From: Paucibacter sp. Y2R2-4
GTDB lineage: Bacteria > Pseudomonadota > Gammaproteobacteria > Burkholderiales > Burkholderiaceae_C
DNA length: 64,000 bases
Direction: 5' to 3'
NCBI RefSeq assembly: GCF_025717535.1
Contig: NZ_JAJIRO010000002.1
Location: 434,001 to 498,000 of the forward strand
The notes below the pieces were generated by a model, which searched no databases, was not told the origin of the DNA, and worked only from the letters and a program-made list of their open reading frames with translations. This document shows positions 18,855 to 31,658 of the stretch, piece by piece. Position 1 is the stretch's first letter; each line of letters begins with the position of its first letter. A program made the translations under genes and the position numbers.

Positions 18855-18875
18855 GCCTGGGATCCAACCCGGCTC

Positions 18876-19508
18876 TCAGACCTCACCCGGCAGCAGCCAC
18901 TGCTTGCGCGCACCAAACACTGCGCGTGGATACTCCGGCCGCCCACGGCTGCCGTTGTAGCGGCCCAGGGCCAGATACATATCGCCCTGCTCACGGTCCA
19001 GATAGTGGCGAAGAATCACGCAACCAAAACGCAGATTGGTCTGCATATGGAAGAGCCGTGAGGCTTGGCCGTCCCCAATCGACTTGGCCCAGAAGGGCAT
19101 CACCTGGGTATAGCCGCGTGCACCCGCGCTGCTGATCGCGTACTTGCGAAAGCCGCTCTCCACCTGCACCAGGCCTAGCATCAAGCTGGGGTCCAGGCCG
19201 GCCCGTTTGGCCTCGTACCAAACGGTTTCTAGAAACTCGATGCGAGTCTGCGGCTCGCTCTTGCGCGGCTTGAGTTTTTCGCTCATCACGCCCAGCCAGC
19301 GCAGATAGGCCAGCCGTGCCTCGACATCATCAAAGCGCGGCTTGGGAGGCGCCGAATAGGCAATGGCCGCACTCAGGGCCGAACGCACCGCGTCGGCCAG
19401 AGGCTCTTCAAGCTGTGCACCGGCCTGACTGAGGCGCGGCCAAGCAAAGCCTGCGGCCAAGGCACCCAGCATCAGGCCGCGTCGTTCACGCAGCATGGAG
19501 CGACTCAA
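18876..19508 (-). CDS. Lytic transglycosylase-like (SLT) exported protein
   Basis: The 210-residue product has a short signal sequence ([18 protein letters not shown]) with basic residues ahead, then a lysozyme-like SLT domain. The catalytic glutamate context [19 protein letters not shown] and the downstream YTQVMPFW and [10 protein letters not shown] motifs match the family, which cleaves the glycan strand of peptidoglycan. Its start overlaps the proS stop by 4 nt, so it is probably translated from the proS transcript. Confidence 0.88.
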   Translation of the reverse strand: MSRSMLRERRGLMLGALAAGFAWPRLSQAGAQLEEPLADAVRSALSAAIAYSAPPKPRFDDVEARLAYLRWLGVMSEKLKPRKSEPQTRIEFLETVWYEAKRAGLDPSLMLGLVQVESGFRKYAISSAGARGYTQVMPFWAKSIGDGQASRLFHMQTNLRFGCVILRHYLDREQGDMYLALGRYNGSRGRPEYPRAVFGARKQWLLPGEV

Positions 19509-21250
19509 GTCGTCAGCTTGGCCTTCAGCTGCGCCAAGACCTCGTCCAGGCTCAGCTTGCTGGCCGCGGCATCTCGGCGACCTTGGTACTCGACCTGACC
19601 TTCTTTCAGGCCGCGGTCCGAGATCACCACGCGGTGCGGCACACCGACCAGTTCCCAGTCGGCAAACATGGCGCCGGGGCGCTCGCCACGGTCGTCCAGC
19701 AGCACATCAATGCCCAGGGCCGCCAGATCGTCGTGGAGCTTGTGCGCGGCTGCCTTGACCTCTTCGCTGCGATCCATGCCGATCGGGCAAACCACCACGC
19801 TGAAAGGCGCAATCGCGTCCGGCCAAATGATGCCGCGCTCGTCGTGGCTCTGCTCGATGGCAGCGCCCAAGATACGCGTCACGCCAATGCCGTAGCAGCC
19901 CATCACCATCAGCTGTGGTTTGCCGTTTTCGTCCAAGAAGGTGGCCTTCATATCGGCCGAGTACTTGGTGCCCAGCAGGAAGACATGGCCGACCTCGATG
20001 CCGCGCTGGATCGCCAAAACGCCCTTGCCGTCCGGCGAGGGGTCGCCAGCGACGACATTGCGGATGTCGGCCACCAAATCCGGCTCGGGCAAATCACGGC
20101 CCCAGTTGGCGCCGGTGAAGTGGAAGTCCGCTTCATTGGCGCCGCAGACAAAGTCGCTCATCAAGGCCACGGTGCGGTCGGCAATGACCTTCACCGGCTT
20201 GAGCAAGTTGATCGGGCCCAGATAGCCAGGCTTGGTGCCGAAGTGCTCTTCAATCTCGCTCACGGTGGCGAAGCGGAAGCCGGCCTTCAGGCCTTCAATC
20301 TTGCCGGCCTTGACTTCGTTCAGCTCATGATCGCCACGCAGCAGCAAAAGCCAAACCGTGCTCTTGATGATCTCGCCCTCATCATTAAGCTCGTCACTGG
20401 CCAGCACGATGGACTTGACCGTTTGCGTCAGCGGCAGGCCCAGGAGAGCAGCCACATCTTCGCAAGTGCTCTTGGACGGCGTTGCGGTCTTGGTCAGCGC
20501 CTGACTTGCGTTGGCACGCGCACTCAAGAGCGCCACACCTTCGGCCAACTCGATATTGGCGGCGTAGTCGCTGGTCGGGCAGTAAACGATGGCGTCTTCG
20601 CCGGTTTCGGCGATCACCTGGAACTCATGCGAGATCTCGCCGCCGATGGCACCGGTATCAGCAGCCACCGCACGGTACTGCAAGCCGAAGCGATCAAAGA
20701 TGCGCTGGTAGGCGGCGTACATGCCTTGGTAGCTGATGGTGGCCGCAGCCACGTCACGGTCGAAGGAGTAGGCATCCTTCATGGTGAACTCACGACCGCG
20801 CATCACGCCAAAGCGCGGACGACGCTCGTCACGGAACTTGGTCTGGATGTGGAAGAAGTTCTTCGGCAGCTGCTTGTAGCTGCGCAGCTCTTGGCGGGCG
20901 ATGTCGGTCATCACCTCTTCAGAGGTGGGCTGGATGATGAAGTCGCGGCCATGGCGGTCTTTCACCCGCATCAGCTCGGGGCCCATCTTGTCGAAGCGGC
21001 CGGTTTCTTGCCAGAGCTCGGCCGGCTGCACCACCGGCATCAGCAACTCCACCGCGCCGGCACGGGTCATCTCTTCGCGGATGATGGCCTCGACCTTGCG
21101 GATCACCCGCAGGCCCATGGGCATGTAGTTGTAGATGCCGGCGCCGATGCGTTTGATCATGCCGGCTCGCATCATCAGTTTGTGGCTGACAACCTCGGCA
21201 TCGGCGGGCGCTTCCTTGAGCGTGGAGACAAAAAACTGGCTGGCTTTCAT
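19505..21250 (-). CDS. proS: Prolyl-tRNA synthetase
   Basis: The 581-residue product is the bacterial-type ProRS with the editing (INS) domain between class II motifs 2 and 3. Visible landmarks are the N-terminus [19 protein letters not shown], motif 1/2 region ([37 protein letters not shown]), the editing domain near residues 230-400, and the motif 3 region [17 protein letters not shown]. The start at 21250 gives the usual N-terminus; the frame remains open upstream over the rppH region but that is not conserved. Confidence 0.98.
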   Translation of the reverse strand: MKASQFFVSTLKEAPADAEVVSHKLMMRAGMIKRIGAGIYNYMPMGLRVIRKVEAIIREEMTRAGAVELLMPVVQPAELWQETGRFDKMGPELMRVKDRHGRDFIIQPTSEEVMTDIARQELRSYKQLPKNFFHIQTKFRDERRPRFGVMRGREFTMKDAYSFDRDVAAATISYQGMYAAYQRIFDRFGLQYRAVAADTGAIGGEISHEFQVIAETGEDAIVYCPTSDYAANIELAEGVALLSARANASQALTKTATPSKSTCEDVAALLGLPLTQTVKSIVLASDELNDEGEIIKSTVWLLLLRGDHELNEVKAGKIEGLKAGFRFATVSEIEEHFGTKPGYLGPINLLKPVKVIADRTVALMSDFVCGANEADFHFTGANWGRDLPEPDLVADIRNVVAGDPSPDGKGVLAIQRGIEVGHVFLLGTKYSADMKATFLDENGKPQLMVMGCYGIGVTRILGAAIEQSHDERGIIWPDAIAPFSVVVCPIGMDRSEEVKAAAHKLHDDLAALGIDVLLDDRGERPGAMFADWELVGVPHRVVISDRGLKEGQVEYQGRRDAAASKLSLDEVLAQLKAKLTT

Positions 21251-21371
21251 GGCGCTTGGCAAGGCTCGGCCGTCAAGGCCAAGCAAGGTTCGGGTCTGAG
21301 GGTTAGCGAGGACGATGCCAGAGCGGCATCCCAATGCAATAATTGATCTAACTAAAGATTCGAGGTTGATT

Positions 21372-22019
21372 ATGCTCGACCGTGACGGCTTCCGGCCCAA
21401 CGTCGGCATCATCCTGCTCAACCACCGGAATGAAGTGTTTTGGGGCAAACGCATCCGCACCCATTCCTGGCAGTTCCCGCAAGGGGGCATTAACTATGGT
21501 GAAACGCCTGAGCAGGCGATGTTTCGTGAGCTCCATGAAGAAGTGGGGCTTGTTCCTGAACATGTGCAGATCATCGCGCGCACGCGTGATTGGCTGCGCT
21601 ATGAGGTGCCCGACCACTTCATCAGGCGGGATGCACGCGGCCACTACCGCGGCCAAAAGCAGATCTGGTTCTTGCTGCAATTGTTGGGGCGTGATTCCGA
21701 TATGAATCTGCGCGCCACCAATCATCCGGAATTTGATGCTTGGCGCTGGAACGATTACTGGGTGCCGCTGGAAGCGGTGATCGAGTTCAAGCGCGGGGTC
21801 TATGAAAACGCGTTGACCGAGTTGGCGCGCTATCTGCCGCGTATCAACCAGCACAACCGCTATCTGCGCGGCGGCATGCGACCGCAGCAGCACCGGGGCG
21901 ATTCCGCCGGCCATCACAACTCGCCGGCAGACCGCCAGGCAGAGCCGCAGGCCAACAAGCCTGATGGCGAACTGATGCCAGCCCAAAGCCAGCCTGACTC
22001 TTCGCCAAACAAAGACTGA
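21372..22019 (+). CDS. rppH: RNA pyrophosphohydrolase RppH
   Basis: RppH removes pyrophosphate from 5'-triphosphorylated RNAs and so starts RNA decay. The Nudix box is intact ([20 protein letters not shown]), and the N-terminus [17 protein letters not shown] is classical. The ATG at 21372 has a GAGG ribosome site. The protein has 215 residues; the catalytic part ends near residue 165 and a polar tail rich in H, Q and P follows, longer than in E. coli RppH. It is divergent from proS. Confidence 0.96.
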   Translation: MLDRDGFRPNVGIILLNHRNEVFWGKRIRTHSWQFPQGGINYGETPEQAMFRELHEEVGLVPEHVQIIARTRDWLRYEVPDHFIRRDARGHYRGQKQIWFLLQLLGRDSDMNLRATNHPEFDAWRWNDYWVPLEAVIEFKRGVYENALTELARYLPRINQHNRYLRGGMRPQQHRGDSAGHHNSPADRQAEPQANKPDGELMPAQSQPDSSPNKD

Positions 22020-22031
22020 TCTGAGAGAGCA

Positions 22032-22074
22032 CGGCCGCCTTGCTTGAACACCAAGCAGAGCGGCCGCTTTTGTC
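22032..22074. terminator. Bidirectional terminator between rppH and proB
   Basis: CGGCCGC (22032-22038) pairs with GCGGCCG (22060-22066), extended by an inner TGCTTG/CAAGCA stem and followed by CTTTTG. It lies between convergent genes. Confidence 0.75.
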
Positions 22075-22077
22075 ACA

Positions 22078-24308
<2,231 letters not shown>

Positions 24309-24371
24309 TTAAGGCAAAGCCCTCGGTCAGCCCAAACGGGCACAACCAGCTTTGCTGCAGCCTGAAAAAGC

Positions 24372-24397
24372 AAAAGCCCCAGCGAGCCGGGGCTTTT
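24372..24397. terminator. Intrinsic terminator between rpmA and obgE
   Basis: AAAAGCCCC (24372-24380) and GGGGCTTTT (24389-24397) form a 9-bp stem with an 8-nt loop. On the minus strand, the rpmA direction, a T-rich TTTTGCTTTTTC tract follows. Confidence 0.8.
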
Positions 24398-24454
24398 TGT
24401 TCACCTGTTGCAGGCGGTCGGCTGCTGCCCTCCGCCTGCGGTGTACATCGGCGA

Positions 24455-24712
24455 TCAGATCGCGGTCACGAAGACCGTCTGACGGCTTTTTTCACCCTTG
24501 ATGGCGAACGACACTTGGCCGTCAACCAGGGCGAACAGCGTGTGGTCCTTGCCGATACCGACATTGGTGCCGGGATGGAACTTGGTACCGCGCTGACGCA
24601 CGATGATGGAACCTGCAGAGATGGTCTGGCCGCCGAAGGCCTTCACACCGAGCATCTTAGGTTTGGAGTCGCGGCCGTTTCGTGTTGAACCGCCGCCCTT
24701 TTTCTGTGCCAT
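24455..24712 (-). CDS. rpmA: 50S ribosomal protein L27
   Basis: The 85-residue basic protein begins [16 protein letters not shown] and contains [21 protein letters not shown], both diagnostic of bL27, whose N-terminus reaches the peptidyl transferase centre. It lies 42 bp after rplU in the usual operon. Confidence 0.99.
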   Translation of the reverse strand: MAQKKGGGSTRNGRDSKPKMLGVKAFGGQTISAGSIIVRQRGTKFHPGTNVGIGKDHTLFALVDGQVSFAIKGEKSRQTVFVTAI

Positions 24713-24754
24713 GGATTATCTCCTTGAACTGTTGGCGAAGAAGCCGACTCTCGA

Positions 24755-25066
24755 TCAGCCGTTCACCGTGCTGATCAACAGCTCGGTATACGTCTGGCGA
24801 TGGCCTTGACTCTTCTTGTAGTGCTTACGACGACGCAACTTGAAGATGCGCACTTTGTCGTGCTTACCGTGAGCCACAACAGTGGCATTGACGCTTGCGC
24901 CAGCAACCAAGGGAGTGCCAACCTTCAGATCTGCGCCGCTACCAACGGCGAGAACTTGGTCGATCACAATCTCTTGGCCAACATCCGCAGCAATCTGTTC
25001 TATCTTGATCTTTTCGCCAGCAGCAACTTTGTATTGCTTGCCGCCGGTTTTTATGACCGCGTACAT
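24755..25066 (-). CDS. rplU: 50S ribosomal protein L21
   Basis: The 103-residue product begins [14 protein letters not shown] and ends with the [18 protein letters not shown]-binding segment of bL21. The ATG at 25066 is chosen over an upstream in-frame extension because it gives the canonical N-terminus. Confidence 0.99.
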   Translation of the reverse strand: MYAVIKTGGKQYKVAAGEKIKIEQIAADVGQEIVIDQVLAVGSGADLKVGTPLVAGASVNATVVAHGKHDKVRIFKLRRRKHYKKSQGHRQTYTELLISTVNG

Positions 25067-25190
25067 ATCAGCCCTTTCAATTAAACCAACCCGTCTCGAT
25101 GACTCTGGCGTCCGCCGACTCATAAAAGCCTAGCGAATACCCAAGCCAAAACGGGCCTCAACTCCGCAGCAGTGAAGCGCAGAGCCCGCG

Positions 25191-25219
25191 ATGTTAGCAT
25201 GCTTAGTGGAAAACGCCAA
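25191..25219 (-). promoter_or_regulatory. Candidate sigma70 promoter of rplU-rpmA
   Basis: On the minus strand TTGGCG (25219-25214) and TAACAT (25196-25191) are separated by 17 bp. This puts transcription start about 115 nt before rplU. Confidence 0.5.
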
Positions 25220-25302
25220 GCCCGGCAATTCTTGCCGAGGCAGGGCGCCACACAGCGCATGAGTCAACACAGCCGCCAGCCATTTGACCTCCAGGCTCTT
25301 CC

Positions 25303-25308
25303 TATAAT
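25303..25308 (+). promoter_or_regulatory. -10 element of ispB
   Basis: A perfect TATAAT lies 28 nt before the ispB GTG. A TTGACC at 25284 is only 13 bp upstream of it, too close for a standard -35, so the -35 assignment is open. Confidence 0.45.
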
Positions 25309-25336
25309 CCCAGCTTCGCTTAAATGAGAGCCGAGA

Positions 25337-26341
25337 GTGCACGCCGCTTCTGCTTCGACCCCTTCTACCCTCCCCAGCGTCCGCGAGGCACTCGCCACAC
25401 TTTCAGCAGAAATGCTCGAAGTAGATGCCGTCATTGCACGCCGCTTGCAGTCGGACGTTGCACTGATCAACCAGATCGCCGGCTACATCGTGCACGCGGG
25501 CGGCAAGCGCATGCGCCCCAAGCTGGTGCTGCTGTTCGCCAACGCACTGGGATTCGAAGGCGCGCAACGCTTTGAGTTGGCAGCCGTCGTCGAGTTCATT
25601 CACACGGCCACCCTGCTGCACGATGACGTCGTGGATGAGTCCTCGCTGCGCCGCGGCAAGCAAACCGCCAACGCTTTGTTTGGCAATGCCGCCAGCGTCT
25701 TGGTGGGCGACTTCCTGTATTCGCGCGCCTTCCAGATGATGGTGTCTGCCAATCGCATGCGCGTACTGGAAGTGCTGGCCGAAGCCACCAACATCATCGC
25801 CGAGGGCGAGGTGCTTCAGCTGATGAATATGCACGACCCCGACATCTCGGTCGAAAGCTATCTGCGCGTCATCCGCTTCAAGACCGCCAAATTGTTTGAG
25901 GCAAGCGCACGCCTTGGCGCCGTGCTGGCTGACAGCAGCCCAGAAATTGAAGAAGCCTGCGCCGGCTACGGCCGCGCCATGGGCACGGCCTTCCAATTGA
26001 TCGATGACGTGCTGGATTACGAAGGCGACAGTCACGCGCTCGGCAAAAACGTGGGCGACGATCTCCGGGAAGGCAAGACGACCTTGCCTCTGCTGATCGC
26101 CATGGAGCGCGGCACGGAAGAACAGCGCCTACTGATCCGCCACGCCATCGAACACGGCGAACTGGAGCGCCTGAGCGAGATCGTCGAGATTGTTCGCGCC
26201 ACCGGCGCTCTTGAAGCCACTCGCGACGCCGCACGGGCTGAAGCCCAACTAGCGAAAGACTGCCTGCAGCTTCTGCCTGCCAATATGTGGCGCGAATCTC
26301 TGCTAGAATTTGCGGCTCAGTCAGTTGACCGCTCCTTCTAA
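25337..26341 (+). CDS. ispB: Octaprenyl diphosphate synthase (polyprenyl synthetase)
   Basis: The enzyme extends farnesyl diphosphate to the ubiquinone side chain. The 334-residue product has the first Asp-rich motif in LLHDDVVDESSLRRG, the second in FQLIDDVLDYEGD, and GGKRMRPKLVLL near the N-terminus. The start is GTG at 25337. Chain length (C40 versus others) is inferred from the usual role in betaproteobacteria. It is divergent from rplU. Confidence 0.95.
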   Translation: MHAASASTPSTLPSVREALATLSAEMLEVDAVIARRLQSDVALINQIAGYIVHAGGKRMRPKLVLLFANALGFEGAQRFELAAVVEFIHTATLLHDDVVDESSLRRGKQTANALFGNAASVLVGDFLYSRAFQMMVSANRMRVLEVLAEATNIIAEGEVLQLMNMHDPDISVESYLRVIRFKTAKLFEASARLGAVLADSSPEIEEACAGYGRAMGTAFQLIDDVLDYEGDSHALGKNVGDDLREGKTTLPLLIAMERGTEEQRLLIRHAIEHGELERLSEIVEIVRATGALEATRDAARAEAQLAKDCLQLLPANMWRESLLEFAAQSVDRSF

Positions 26342-26438
26342 GCAAGGGCGTTCCAAGACCCAAGTTCTTTGCTTTGCGCCGCGACGCTTCAAGCACTGAG
26401 CGATGCAAACAAGCCAAACGCTTGTTTGTTCAAAAATT

Positions 26439-26515
26439 CGGGGTGTAGCGTAGTCTGGTAGCGCGCCACGTTCGGGACGTGGAGGCCGGAGGTTCGAATC
26501 CTCTCACCCCGACCA
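26439..26515 (+). tRNA. tRNA-Pro (CGG)
   Basis: A full cloverleaf can be folded: acceptor CGGGGTG/CACCCCG, anticodon stem CCACG/CGTGG with loop TTCGGGA (anticodon CGG), T arm with GGTTCGAATCC, and an encoded CCA end. Confidence 0.97.
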
Positions 26516-26544
26516 GACATAGACTTGCACAGCAAGCAATGACC

Positions 26545-26576
26545 AAAGCCCTACTCGCTGGGGCTTTGTCGTTTCT
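26545..26576 (+). terminator. Intrinsic terminator after tRNA-Pro
   Basis: AAAGCCC (26545-26551) pairs with GGGCTTT (26561-26567), followed by GTCGTTTCT. The T tract is interrupted. The rest of the spacer up to 26736 shows no gene. Confidence 0.6.
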
Positions 26577-26736
26577 GGGTCAAATTTCACCGCTCGATAG
26601 AACAAACATCAAGCCAAGAGATTGGCGCACTCTCGGCCAGACCCCTGAGTCTTAAATGTTAGCCATTGGGTCCCGCGAGTTTGATCCGAGGCCGAAACTA
26701 GAGTTCGACTCAGATATTCGAAACAAGACGGTGATT

Positions 26737-26813
26737 TGGTAGGCCGTATAGGACTTGAACCTATGACCAAAGGATTATGAGTCCTCTGCTCTAACCAACT
26801 GAGCTAACGGCCC
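26737..26813 (-). tRNA. tRNA with CAT anticodon, probably tRNA-Ile2
   Basis: On the minus strand the sequence folds with acceptor GGGCCGT/ACGGCCT, D arm GCTCAGTTGGTTAGAGC and anticodon loop CTCATAA. The GACTCATAATC context around the CAT anticodon is that of the isoleucine tRNA whose C34 is converted to lysidine by TilS, rather than of elongator or initiator tRNA-Met. Annotation as tRNA-Met by simple anticodon reading would be misleading. CCA is encoded. Confidence 0.85.
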
Positions 26814-26881
26814 CCGGAGGGTTTCTTGCGATTCCGGCCTTGCACCGGAAGGGCGCGATTGTATAGGCTAGCGGAGCCTGA

Positions 26882-27901
26882 CTACTTCTGCGACAGCGCT
26901 TGGCTGATCATTCTGGAAGTAATGTCGACGATCTGGATCATCCGGTCGTAGGCCATGCGGGTGGGGCCGATCACACCCAAGGTACCGACTACCTGGCCAT
27001 TGACCTCGTAAGGCGCAGAGACAATGGAGAGCTCTTCAAAAGGCACGACCTGGCTTTCGCCGCCGATATAGATGCGCACACCTTCGGCGCGGCTCGACAC
27101 ATCCAGCAAGCGCATCAGCTGAGTCTTTTGCTCGAACATATCGAACAGGCGCCGCAAGCTGCCCATATCGTTACTGAAATCTTGCACGGTGAGCAAATTG
27201 CGCTCGCCGGAGATGACCACCCGCTCTTGCTCATCCACCATGGCTTCGGTGCCGGCCTGCACCGCGGCATTCATCAGGCTGGCAATTTCACCGCGCAAAA
27301 CATCGACTTCGGACTTGAGCCGTTCGCGCACCGATTCAAGGCTCAAGCCTGCGTAATGGGCATTGAGCCGGTTACTGGCTTCGGCCAACTCGGCTTGCGA
27401 CAAGTCTTGGGCGGTGAAGATGACGCGGTTTTGCACATCACCGTCAGGCGAGACCATGATGACCAGCACACGCCGATCACCCAGGCGCAAGAATTCGATG
27501 TGATGAAAAACGCTGGGTTTGCGCGGCGCGGTCACCACGCCGACAAAGTTTGACAAGCTTGAGAGCAATTGGGCAGCGCTGGCAATGACCCGCTGCGGCT
27601 GATCGGGCTGCAGCTGCGTCTCGATCGGCCGGGCGTCGGCGCCGACCAAGCCGGGCTGCGCCGTCAACATGGTGTCGACAAAAAGCCGGTAGCCGCGCGC
27701 CGTGGGGATGCGCCCCGCACTGGTGTGAGGGCTGGCAATCAAGCCCAGCTCTTCCAGGTCGGCCATGACATTGCGGATCGTCGCCGGGCTGAGCTCCAGC
27801 CCTGAGGCTTTGGACAGCGTGCGAGAACCGACAGGCTGGCCGTCCGCGATATAGCGTTCAACCAGGGTTTTCAGAAGGGATTTGGATCGCTCGTCGAGCA
27901 T
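26882..27901 (-). CDS. hrcA: Heat-inducible transcriptional repressor HrcA
   Basis: HrcA represses groE and dnaK-type operons by binding CIRCE elements. The 339-residue product begins [18 protein letters not shown], has the winged-helix part with [16 protein letters not shown] and [16 protein letters not shown], a GAF-like middle and the C-terminal [17 protein letters not shown]. The start at 27901 gives the family N-terminus. No CIRCE element is visible near it. Confidence 0.96.
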   Translation of the reverse strand: MLDERSKSLLKTLVERYIADGQPVGSRTLSKASGLELSPATIRNVMADLEELGLIASPHTSAGRIPTARGYRLFVDTMLTAQPGLVGADARPIETQLQPDQPQRVIASAAQLLSSLSNFVGVVTAPRKPSVFHHIEFLRLGDRRVLVIMVSPDGDVQNRVIFTAQDLSQAELAEASNRLNAHYAGLSLESVRERLKSEVDVLRGEIASLMNAAVQAGTEAMVDEQERVVISGERNLLTVQDFSNDMGSLRRLFDMFEQKTQLMRLLDVSSRAEGVRIYIGGESQVVPFEELSIVSAPYEVNGQVVGTLGVIGPTRMAYDRMIQIVDITSRMISQALSQK

Positions 27902-27982
27902 GTTTGCATTGTAGGTTCTTGGCTCGCCCACGCCATTGAGACTTCCACGGACTGACATAGGCCTGTGGTGTAATTCTTCTCC

Positions 27983-28858
27983 ATGGCCAAACGTTTCCAA
28001 CATGTGGCAATTGTGGGCAAGCATCAGGCCCGCGGCATACGCCCGCTTCTTGAAGAAATTGCCGACTTCGTGACGAGGCAAGGTCTCGACGTTTTCTTAG
28101 AACGCGAGACCGCTTTGAACACCGGCATCACCGCTTTTGACGCCCTGTCGAATGAGGAGTTAGGCGCCCAGTGCGACTTGGCCATCGTCGTCGGTGGCGA
28201 CGGCACCATGCTCGGTTTTGCCCGCGAAATGGCCCGCTTTGGCGTCCCCTTGGTCGGCATCAACCAAGGGCGTTTGGGCTTCATCACCGACATCTCGATT
28301 GAGAAGTACAGCGAAGCCTTGGCACCCATTTTGGCGGGCGACTATGAAATGGAACAACGCCCTATGCTGGAGGGCGCCGTCTGGCGCGATGGTGAGAGCA
28401 TCTTTGAAGGATTGGCGCTGAACGATGTGGTGGTGAGCCGTGGCGCCACCGCCAGCATGGTCGAATTGCGCATCGATGTGGGCGACGATTTCGTCGCCAA
28501 TATGCGGGCTGACGGCGTCATCGTGGCCTCGCCGACGGGCTCTACCGCCTATTCCTTGTCGGCCGGCGGCCCCATCATGCATCCCAGCATTGCTGGCTGG
28601 GTGCTGGTGCCCATCGCCTCACACACCTTGTCGAATCGCCCCATCGTCTTGCCCGATACCGGCGAGGTTTGCATGGAAATCGTGGCCGGGCGCGATGCCA
28701 GCGTCAATTTCGATATGCAAAGCCTGGCCAGCCTGCTGCACGGCGACCGCATCACCGTGCGCCGCTCGGCCCACAAGGTCTGCTTCTTGCACCCCAAGGG
28801 CTGGAGCTACTACGCCACCCTTCGCCGCAAGCTGCGCTGGTACGAGGGAGTCAGCTGA
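27983..28858 (+). CDS. nadK: NAD kinase
   Basis: NadK phosphorylates NAD to NADP. The 291-residue product has the [11 protein letters not shown] motif, GRLGFITDI, and the catalytic-site [16 protein letters not shown]. It overlaps recN by one nucleotide, the usual nadK-recN arrangement of betaproteobacteria, and is divergent from hrcA. Confidence 0.97.
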   Translation: MAKRFQHVAIVGKHQARGIRPLLEEIADFVTRQGLDVFLERETALNTGITAFDALSNEELGAQCDLAIVVGGDGTMLGFAREMARFGVPLVGINQGRLGFITDISIEKYSEALAPILAGDYEMEQRPMLEGAVWRDGESIFEGLALNDVVVSRGATASMVELRIDVGDDFVANMRADGVIVASPTGSTAYSLSAGGPIMHPSIAGWVLVPIASHTLSNRPIVLPDTGEVCMEIVAGRDASVNFDMQSLASLLHGDRITVRRSAHKVCFLHPKGWSYYATLRRKLRWYEGVS

Positions 28859-30597
28859 TGCTGCGGCGAATGAATCTGCGCGATTTCGTCATCGTGCCCG
28901 AGTTGGAGTTGGATTTCGGCCCTGGCTTTGCCGTGCTGACTGGGGAAACCGGCGCCGGAAAATCGATTCTGGTCGACGCCCTGCAACTCGCCCTGGGCAG
29001 CCGCGGCGATGCTGGCGTGGTGCGCGAAGGCGCGGCGCGCGCGGAAATCTCTGCCGAGTTCGATCGCCCTGTGCATCTGAGCGCTTGGCTCGACGAGGCA
29101 GGTTTTGACCATTCAAGCGGAAGCCTGCTGCTGCGCCGCGTGATCGATGCACAAGGCAAAAGCCGCGCCTGGATCAACGGCAGCCCCGCCACCGTCACCC
29201 AGCTGCGCGAACTGGCCGACAGCCTGATCGACATCCACGGCCAACATGCTTGGCAAGGCCTGACACGCCCCGCTGCAGTGCGCGCCTTGTTGGACAGTTA
29301 TGCCGGCCTGCAAACCCAGGCTCTGAGCCTGGCCTACGGTGACTGGAAGGAAGCCGGTGAACGGCTCGCTGCAGCAGAAAGCCGTCAAGCCGAGCTCTTG
29401 CGCGAGCGCGAGCGTCTCGCTTGGCAAATTGGCGAAGTCGCGCGCCTGAGCCCTGGCCAGGACGAATGGGAAGAGCTGAATGCCGAGCATCAGCGTGTGT
29501 CCAATGCTCAGTCTTTGCTGGATGCCGTGCAAAACGCCTTGCAAGCGCTGAACGAGGCCGAGCCCAGCGCTGAATCTCAAACCGACAGCGCACTCACCCA
29601 GCTGGAAAAAGTCGTCGACTATGACGCCCGCTTGAACCCGGCCGTTGAAGCCTTACGCGGCGCGCAGACGCAGATTCAAGATGCTGCGCATTCGCTCAGC
29701 ACCTATTTGCACGGCACCGAGTTGGAACCGGCTCGACTGCAAGAACTGGACGAGCGCATGTCCGCCTGGCTGGGCCTCGCGCGCCGCTATCGCCGCCCAC
29801 CGGCCGAACTGCCCGCACTGCTGGCGCAATGGCAAGCCGAGCTGCAGCAGTTGGACGCCGCCAGCGACTTGGACGGATTGAACAAGGCCTTGAGCACGGC
29901 CCGCGTTGCCTTCGATAAAGAAGCCAAGCGCATCAGCGTAGCGAGAGCCGCGGCTGCGCCCAAGTTGGCGGCCGCGGTCACGCAAGCCATGCAACAGCTG
30001 GGCATGGCGGGCGGCCAGTTCGAGATTGCCCTGCAAGCCCAAGATCAACCGCAAAGCTTCGGCCTGGAAACGGCTGAATTCTTGGTGGCCGGACACGCCG
30101 GCAGCACGCCCCGGCCCTTGGCCAAGGTGGCCTCGGGTGGCGAGTTGTCGCGCATCGCTCTGGCCATTGCTGTGACCACTTGCCAACAAGCTCAAACCGG
30201 TGACGCCAGCAGCGTGGGCACCTTGATCTTTGATGAAATTGACTCCGGCGTGGGCGGCGCCGTGGCGGAGACCGTGGGCCGCTTGATGAAGCAGCTCGGC
30301 CGCGAACGCCAGGTTCTCGCCGTCACTCACCTGCCCCAAGTGGCCGCCTGCGCCGATCATCACTTGCTGGTCGCCAAGGCGGCCCGCGAAGGCCAAACCT
30401 TCAGCGATGTTCAACCGGTCCAGGGCGAAGCCCGTGTGGCTGAAATCGCCCGCATGTTGGGCGGTGAGCGCCTGTCTTCGACCAGCTTAGCGCATGCGCA
30501 GGAAATGCTCGACCTATCCTCTTCCTCCTCCTCTTCTTCCCCGAACTCATCCACCCCCTCGGGCGCCAATTCCCGGGCGAAAAAGGCCAAATCATGA
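28858..30597 (+). CDS. recN: DNA repair protein RecN
   Basis: RecN is an SMC-like ATPase active in double-strand break repair. The 579-residue product has N-terminal Walker A ([16 protein letters not shown]), a central coiled-coil region, the ABC-like signature [16 protein letters not shown] and Walker [14 protein letters not shown]. The C-terminus ends in an unusual run of eight serines and a short basic tail ([16 protein letters not shown]). The stop overlaps the rapZ start by 4 nt. Confidence 0.97.
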   Translation: MLRRMNLRDFVIVPELELDFGPGFAVLTGETGAGKSILVDALQLALGSRGDAGVVREGAARAEISAEFDRPVHLSAWLDEAGFDHSSGSLLLRRVIDAQGKSRAWINGSPATVTQLRELADSLIDIHGQHAWQGLTRPAAVRALLDSYAGLQTQALSLAYGDWKEAGERLAAAESRQAELLRERERLAWQIGEVARLSPGQDEWEELNAEHQRVSNAQSLLDAVQNALQALNEAEPSAESQTDSALTQLEKVVDYDARLNPAVEALRGAQTQIQDAAHSLSTYLHGTELEPARLQELDERMSAWLGLARRYRRPPAELPALLAQWQAELQQLDAASDLDGLNKALSTARVAFDKEAKRISVARAAAAPKLAAAVTQAMQQLGMAGGQFEIALQAQDQPQSFGLETAEFLVAGHAGSTPRPLAKVASGGELSRIALAIAVTTCQQAQTGDASSVGTLIFDEIDSGVGGAVAETVGRLMKQLGRERQVLAVTHLPQVAACADHHLLVAKAAREGQTFSDVQPVQGEARVAEIARMLGGERLSSTSLAHAQEMLDLSSSSSSSSPNSSTPSGANSRAKKAKS

Positions 30598-31568
30598 CGA
30601 ACGAAGCGGCGGTCCAGCCGCCTGTGGCGCCGCAACACGCAAGCCCCTTGGAAGCCACAGAAAGCCGAGTGGTGCTGGTGACCGGCATGTCCGGCGGCGG
30701 CAAATCGGTGGCCATGCATGCGCTCGAAGATGCAGGTTTCTTTTGCGTGGACAACCTGCCGGCTGATTTGCTGCTGGACTTTTTGCGCCTGGAGCAGCAA
30801 CGCGGCGAGCGCCGTGTGGCGATTGCCGTGGATGTGCGCAGCGCCGGCTCACTGCCGCTCTTGCTGCCCTTGATCAAGCAGCTGCGCGCCGAAGGCGTGT
30901 CGATTCGTTCGATCTTCTTGGACGCCAACACCGACGCCTTGATGCGGCGTTTTTCCGAGACGCGTCGCCCTCACCCGCTGCGCCAGGATTCTTTTGCCCA
31001 AGTGGGCGGGAATACCGGCAGCGCTGGCAATTCTGGTAATAGTGACGATGCGCACCGCGCGCTGCTGGACGCGATTGCCTTGGAGCGCGAGATTCTGGCC
31101 GCCCTGCGGGTGGAATCCACCGTGCTGGACACCAGCCAGCTGCGCCCCGCACAGTTGCGCGCCTGGGTGCGTGACTTGGTGGTCGTCAAGGGCAACTCGC
31201 TGACCCTGGTCTTCGAGTCCTTTGCCTTTAAGCATGGCGTGCCCAGCGACGCCGACTTTGTTTTCGATGTGCGCGTGCTGCCCAACCCGTATTACGACCG
31301 TGCACTGCGCCCCTTGACCGGCCGGGACGCACCGGTGGCCGACTACCTGAAGGCCCAGCCCGAAGTGGACGTGATGTTGACGCAAATCGGCGACTTTTTA
31401 AATCGCTGGCTGCCCTCCTTTGCCGCCGATCAACGCAGTTATCTGACGGTGGCCATCGGTTGCACCGGCGGCCAGCATCGCTCGGTCTATCTGGTGGAGA
31501 CGCTGACTGAGCGCTTCGGCCACCACGGCCAAGTCCTCAAACGCCATCGCGAGTTGGACGCTAAATAG
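30594..31568 (+). CDS. rapZ: RNase adapter protein RapZ
   Basis: RapZ is a nucleotide-binding protein; in enteric bacteria it guides RNase E to the sRNA GlmZ. The 324-residue product has Walker A ([16 protein letters not shown]), FFCVDNLP, the [19 protein letters not shown] motif and the C-terminal CTGGQHRSV. It is about 35 residues longer than typical members; much of this is a Gly/Ser/Asn-rich insert near residues 131-153. A GlmZ-type role is not assured in betaproteobacteria. Confidence 0.95.
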   Translation: MTNEAAVQPPVAPQHASPLEATESRVVLVTGMSGGGKSVAMHALEDAGFFCVDNLPADLLLDFLRLEQQRGERRVAIAVDVRSAGSLPLLLPLIKQLRAEGVSIRSIFLDANTDALMRRFSETRRPHPLRQDSFAQVGGNTGSAGNSGNSDDAHRALLDAIALEREILAALRVESTVLDTSQLRPAQLRAWVRDLVVVKGNSLTLVFESFAFKHGVPSDADFVFDVRVLPNPYYDRALRPLTGRDAPVADYLKAQPEVDVMLTQIGDFLNRWLPSFAADQRSYLTVAIGCTGGQHRSVYLVETLTERFGHHGQVLKRHRELDAK

Positions 31569-31597
31569 ACAAAGTTCTTCTGCTCATTCCATAGAAG

Positions 31598-31635
31598 AAA
31601 AGGGCGTGCCGCCAATCGCGGACACGCCCTTTTTC
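31598..31635. terminator. Bidirectional terminator between rapZ and TonB receptor
   Basis: AAAAGGGCGTG (31598-31608) pairs over 11 bp with CACGCCCTTTT (31623-31633) and is flanked by A- and T-rich tracts on either side, fitting two convergent genes. Confidence 0.88.
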
Positions 31636-31658
31636 ATTCACTCGGCGATTGGGGCCGC

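Noticed and set aside
19583-21346. A 587-codon plus-strand open frame opposite proS
   Set aside because: It is antisense to a clear prolyl-tRNA synthetase gene, is rich in His/Gly/Ala/Val as expected from the mirrored codons, and shows no domain motifs.
26516-26736. Integrated element or attachment site between the two tRNA genes
   Set aside because: No integrase, no duplicated tRNA 3' end and no flanking direct repeat were seen.
27902-27982. CIRCE element near hrcA
   Set aside because: No TTAGCACTC-N9-GAGTGCTAA-like repeat could be found in the hrcA-nadK spacer.
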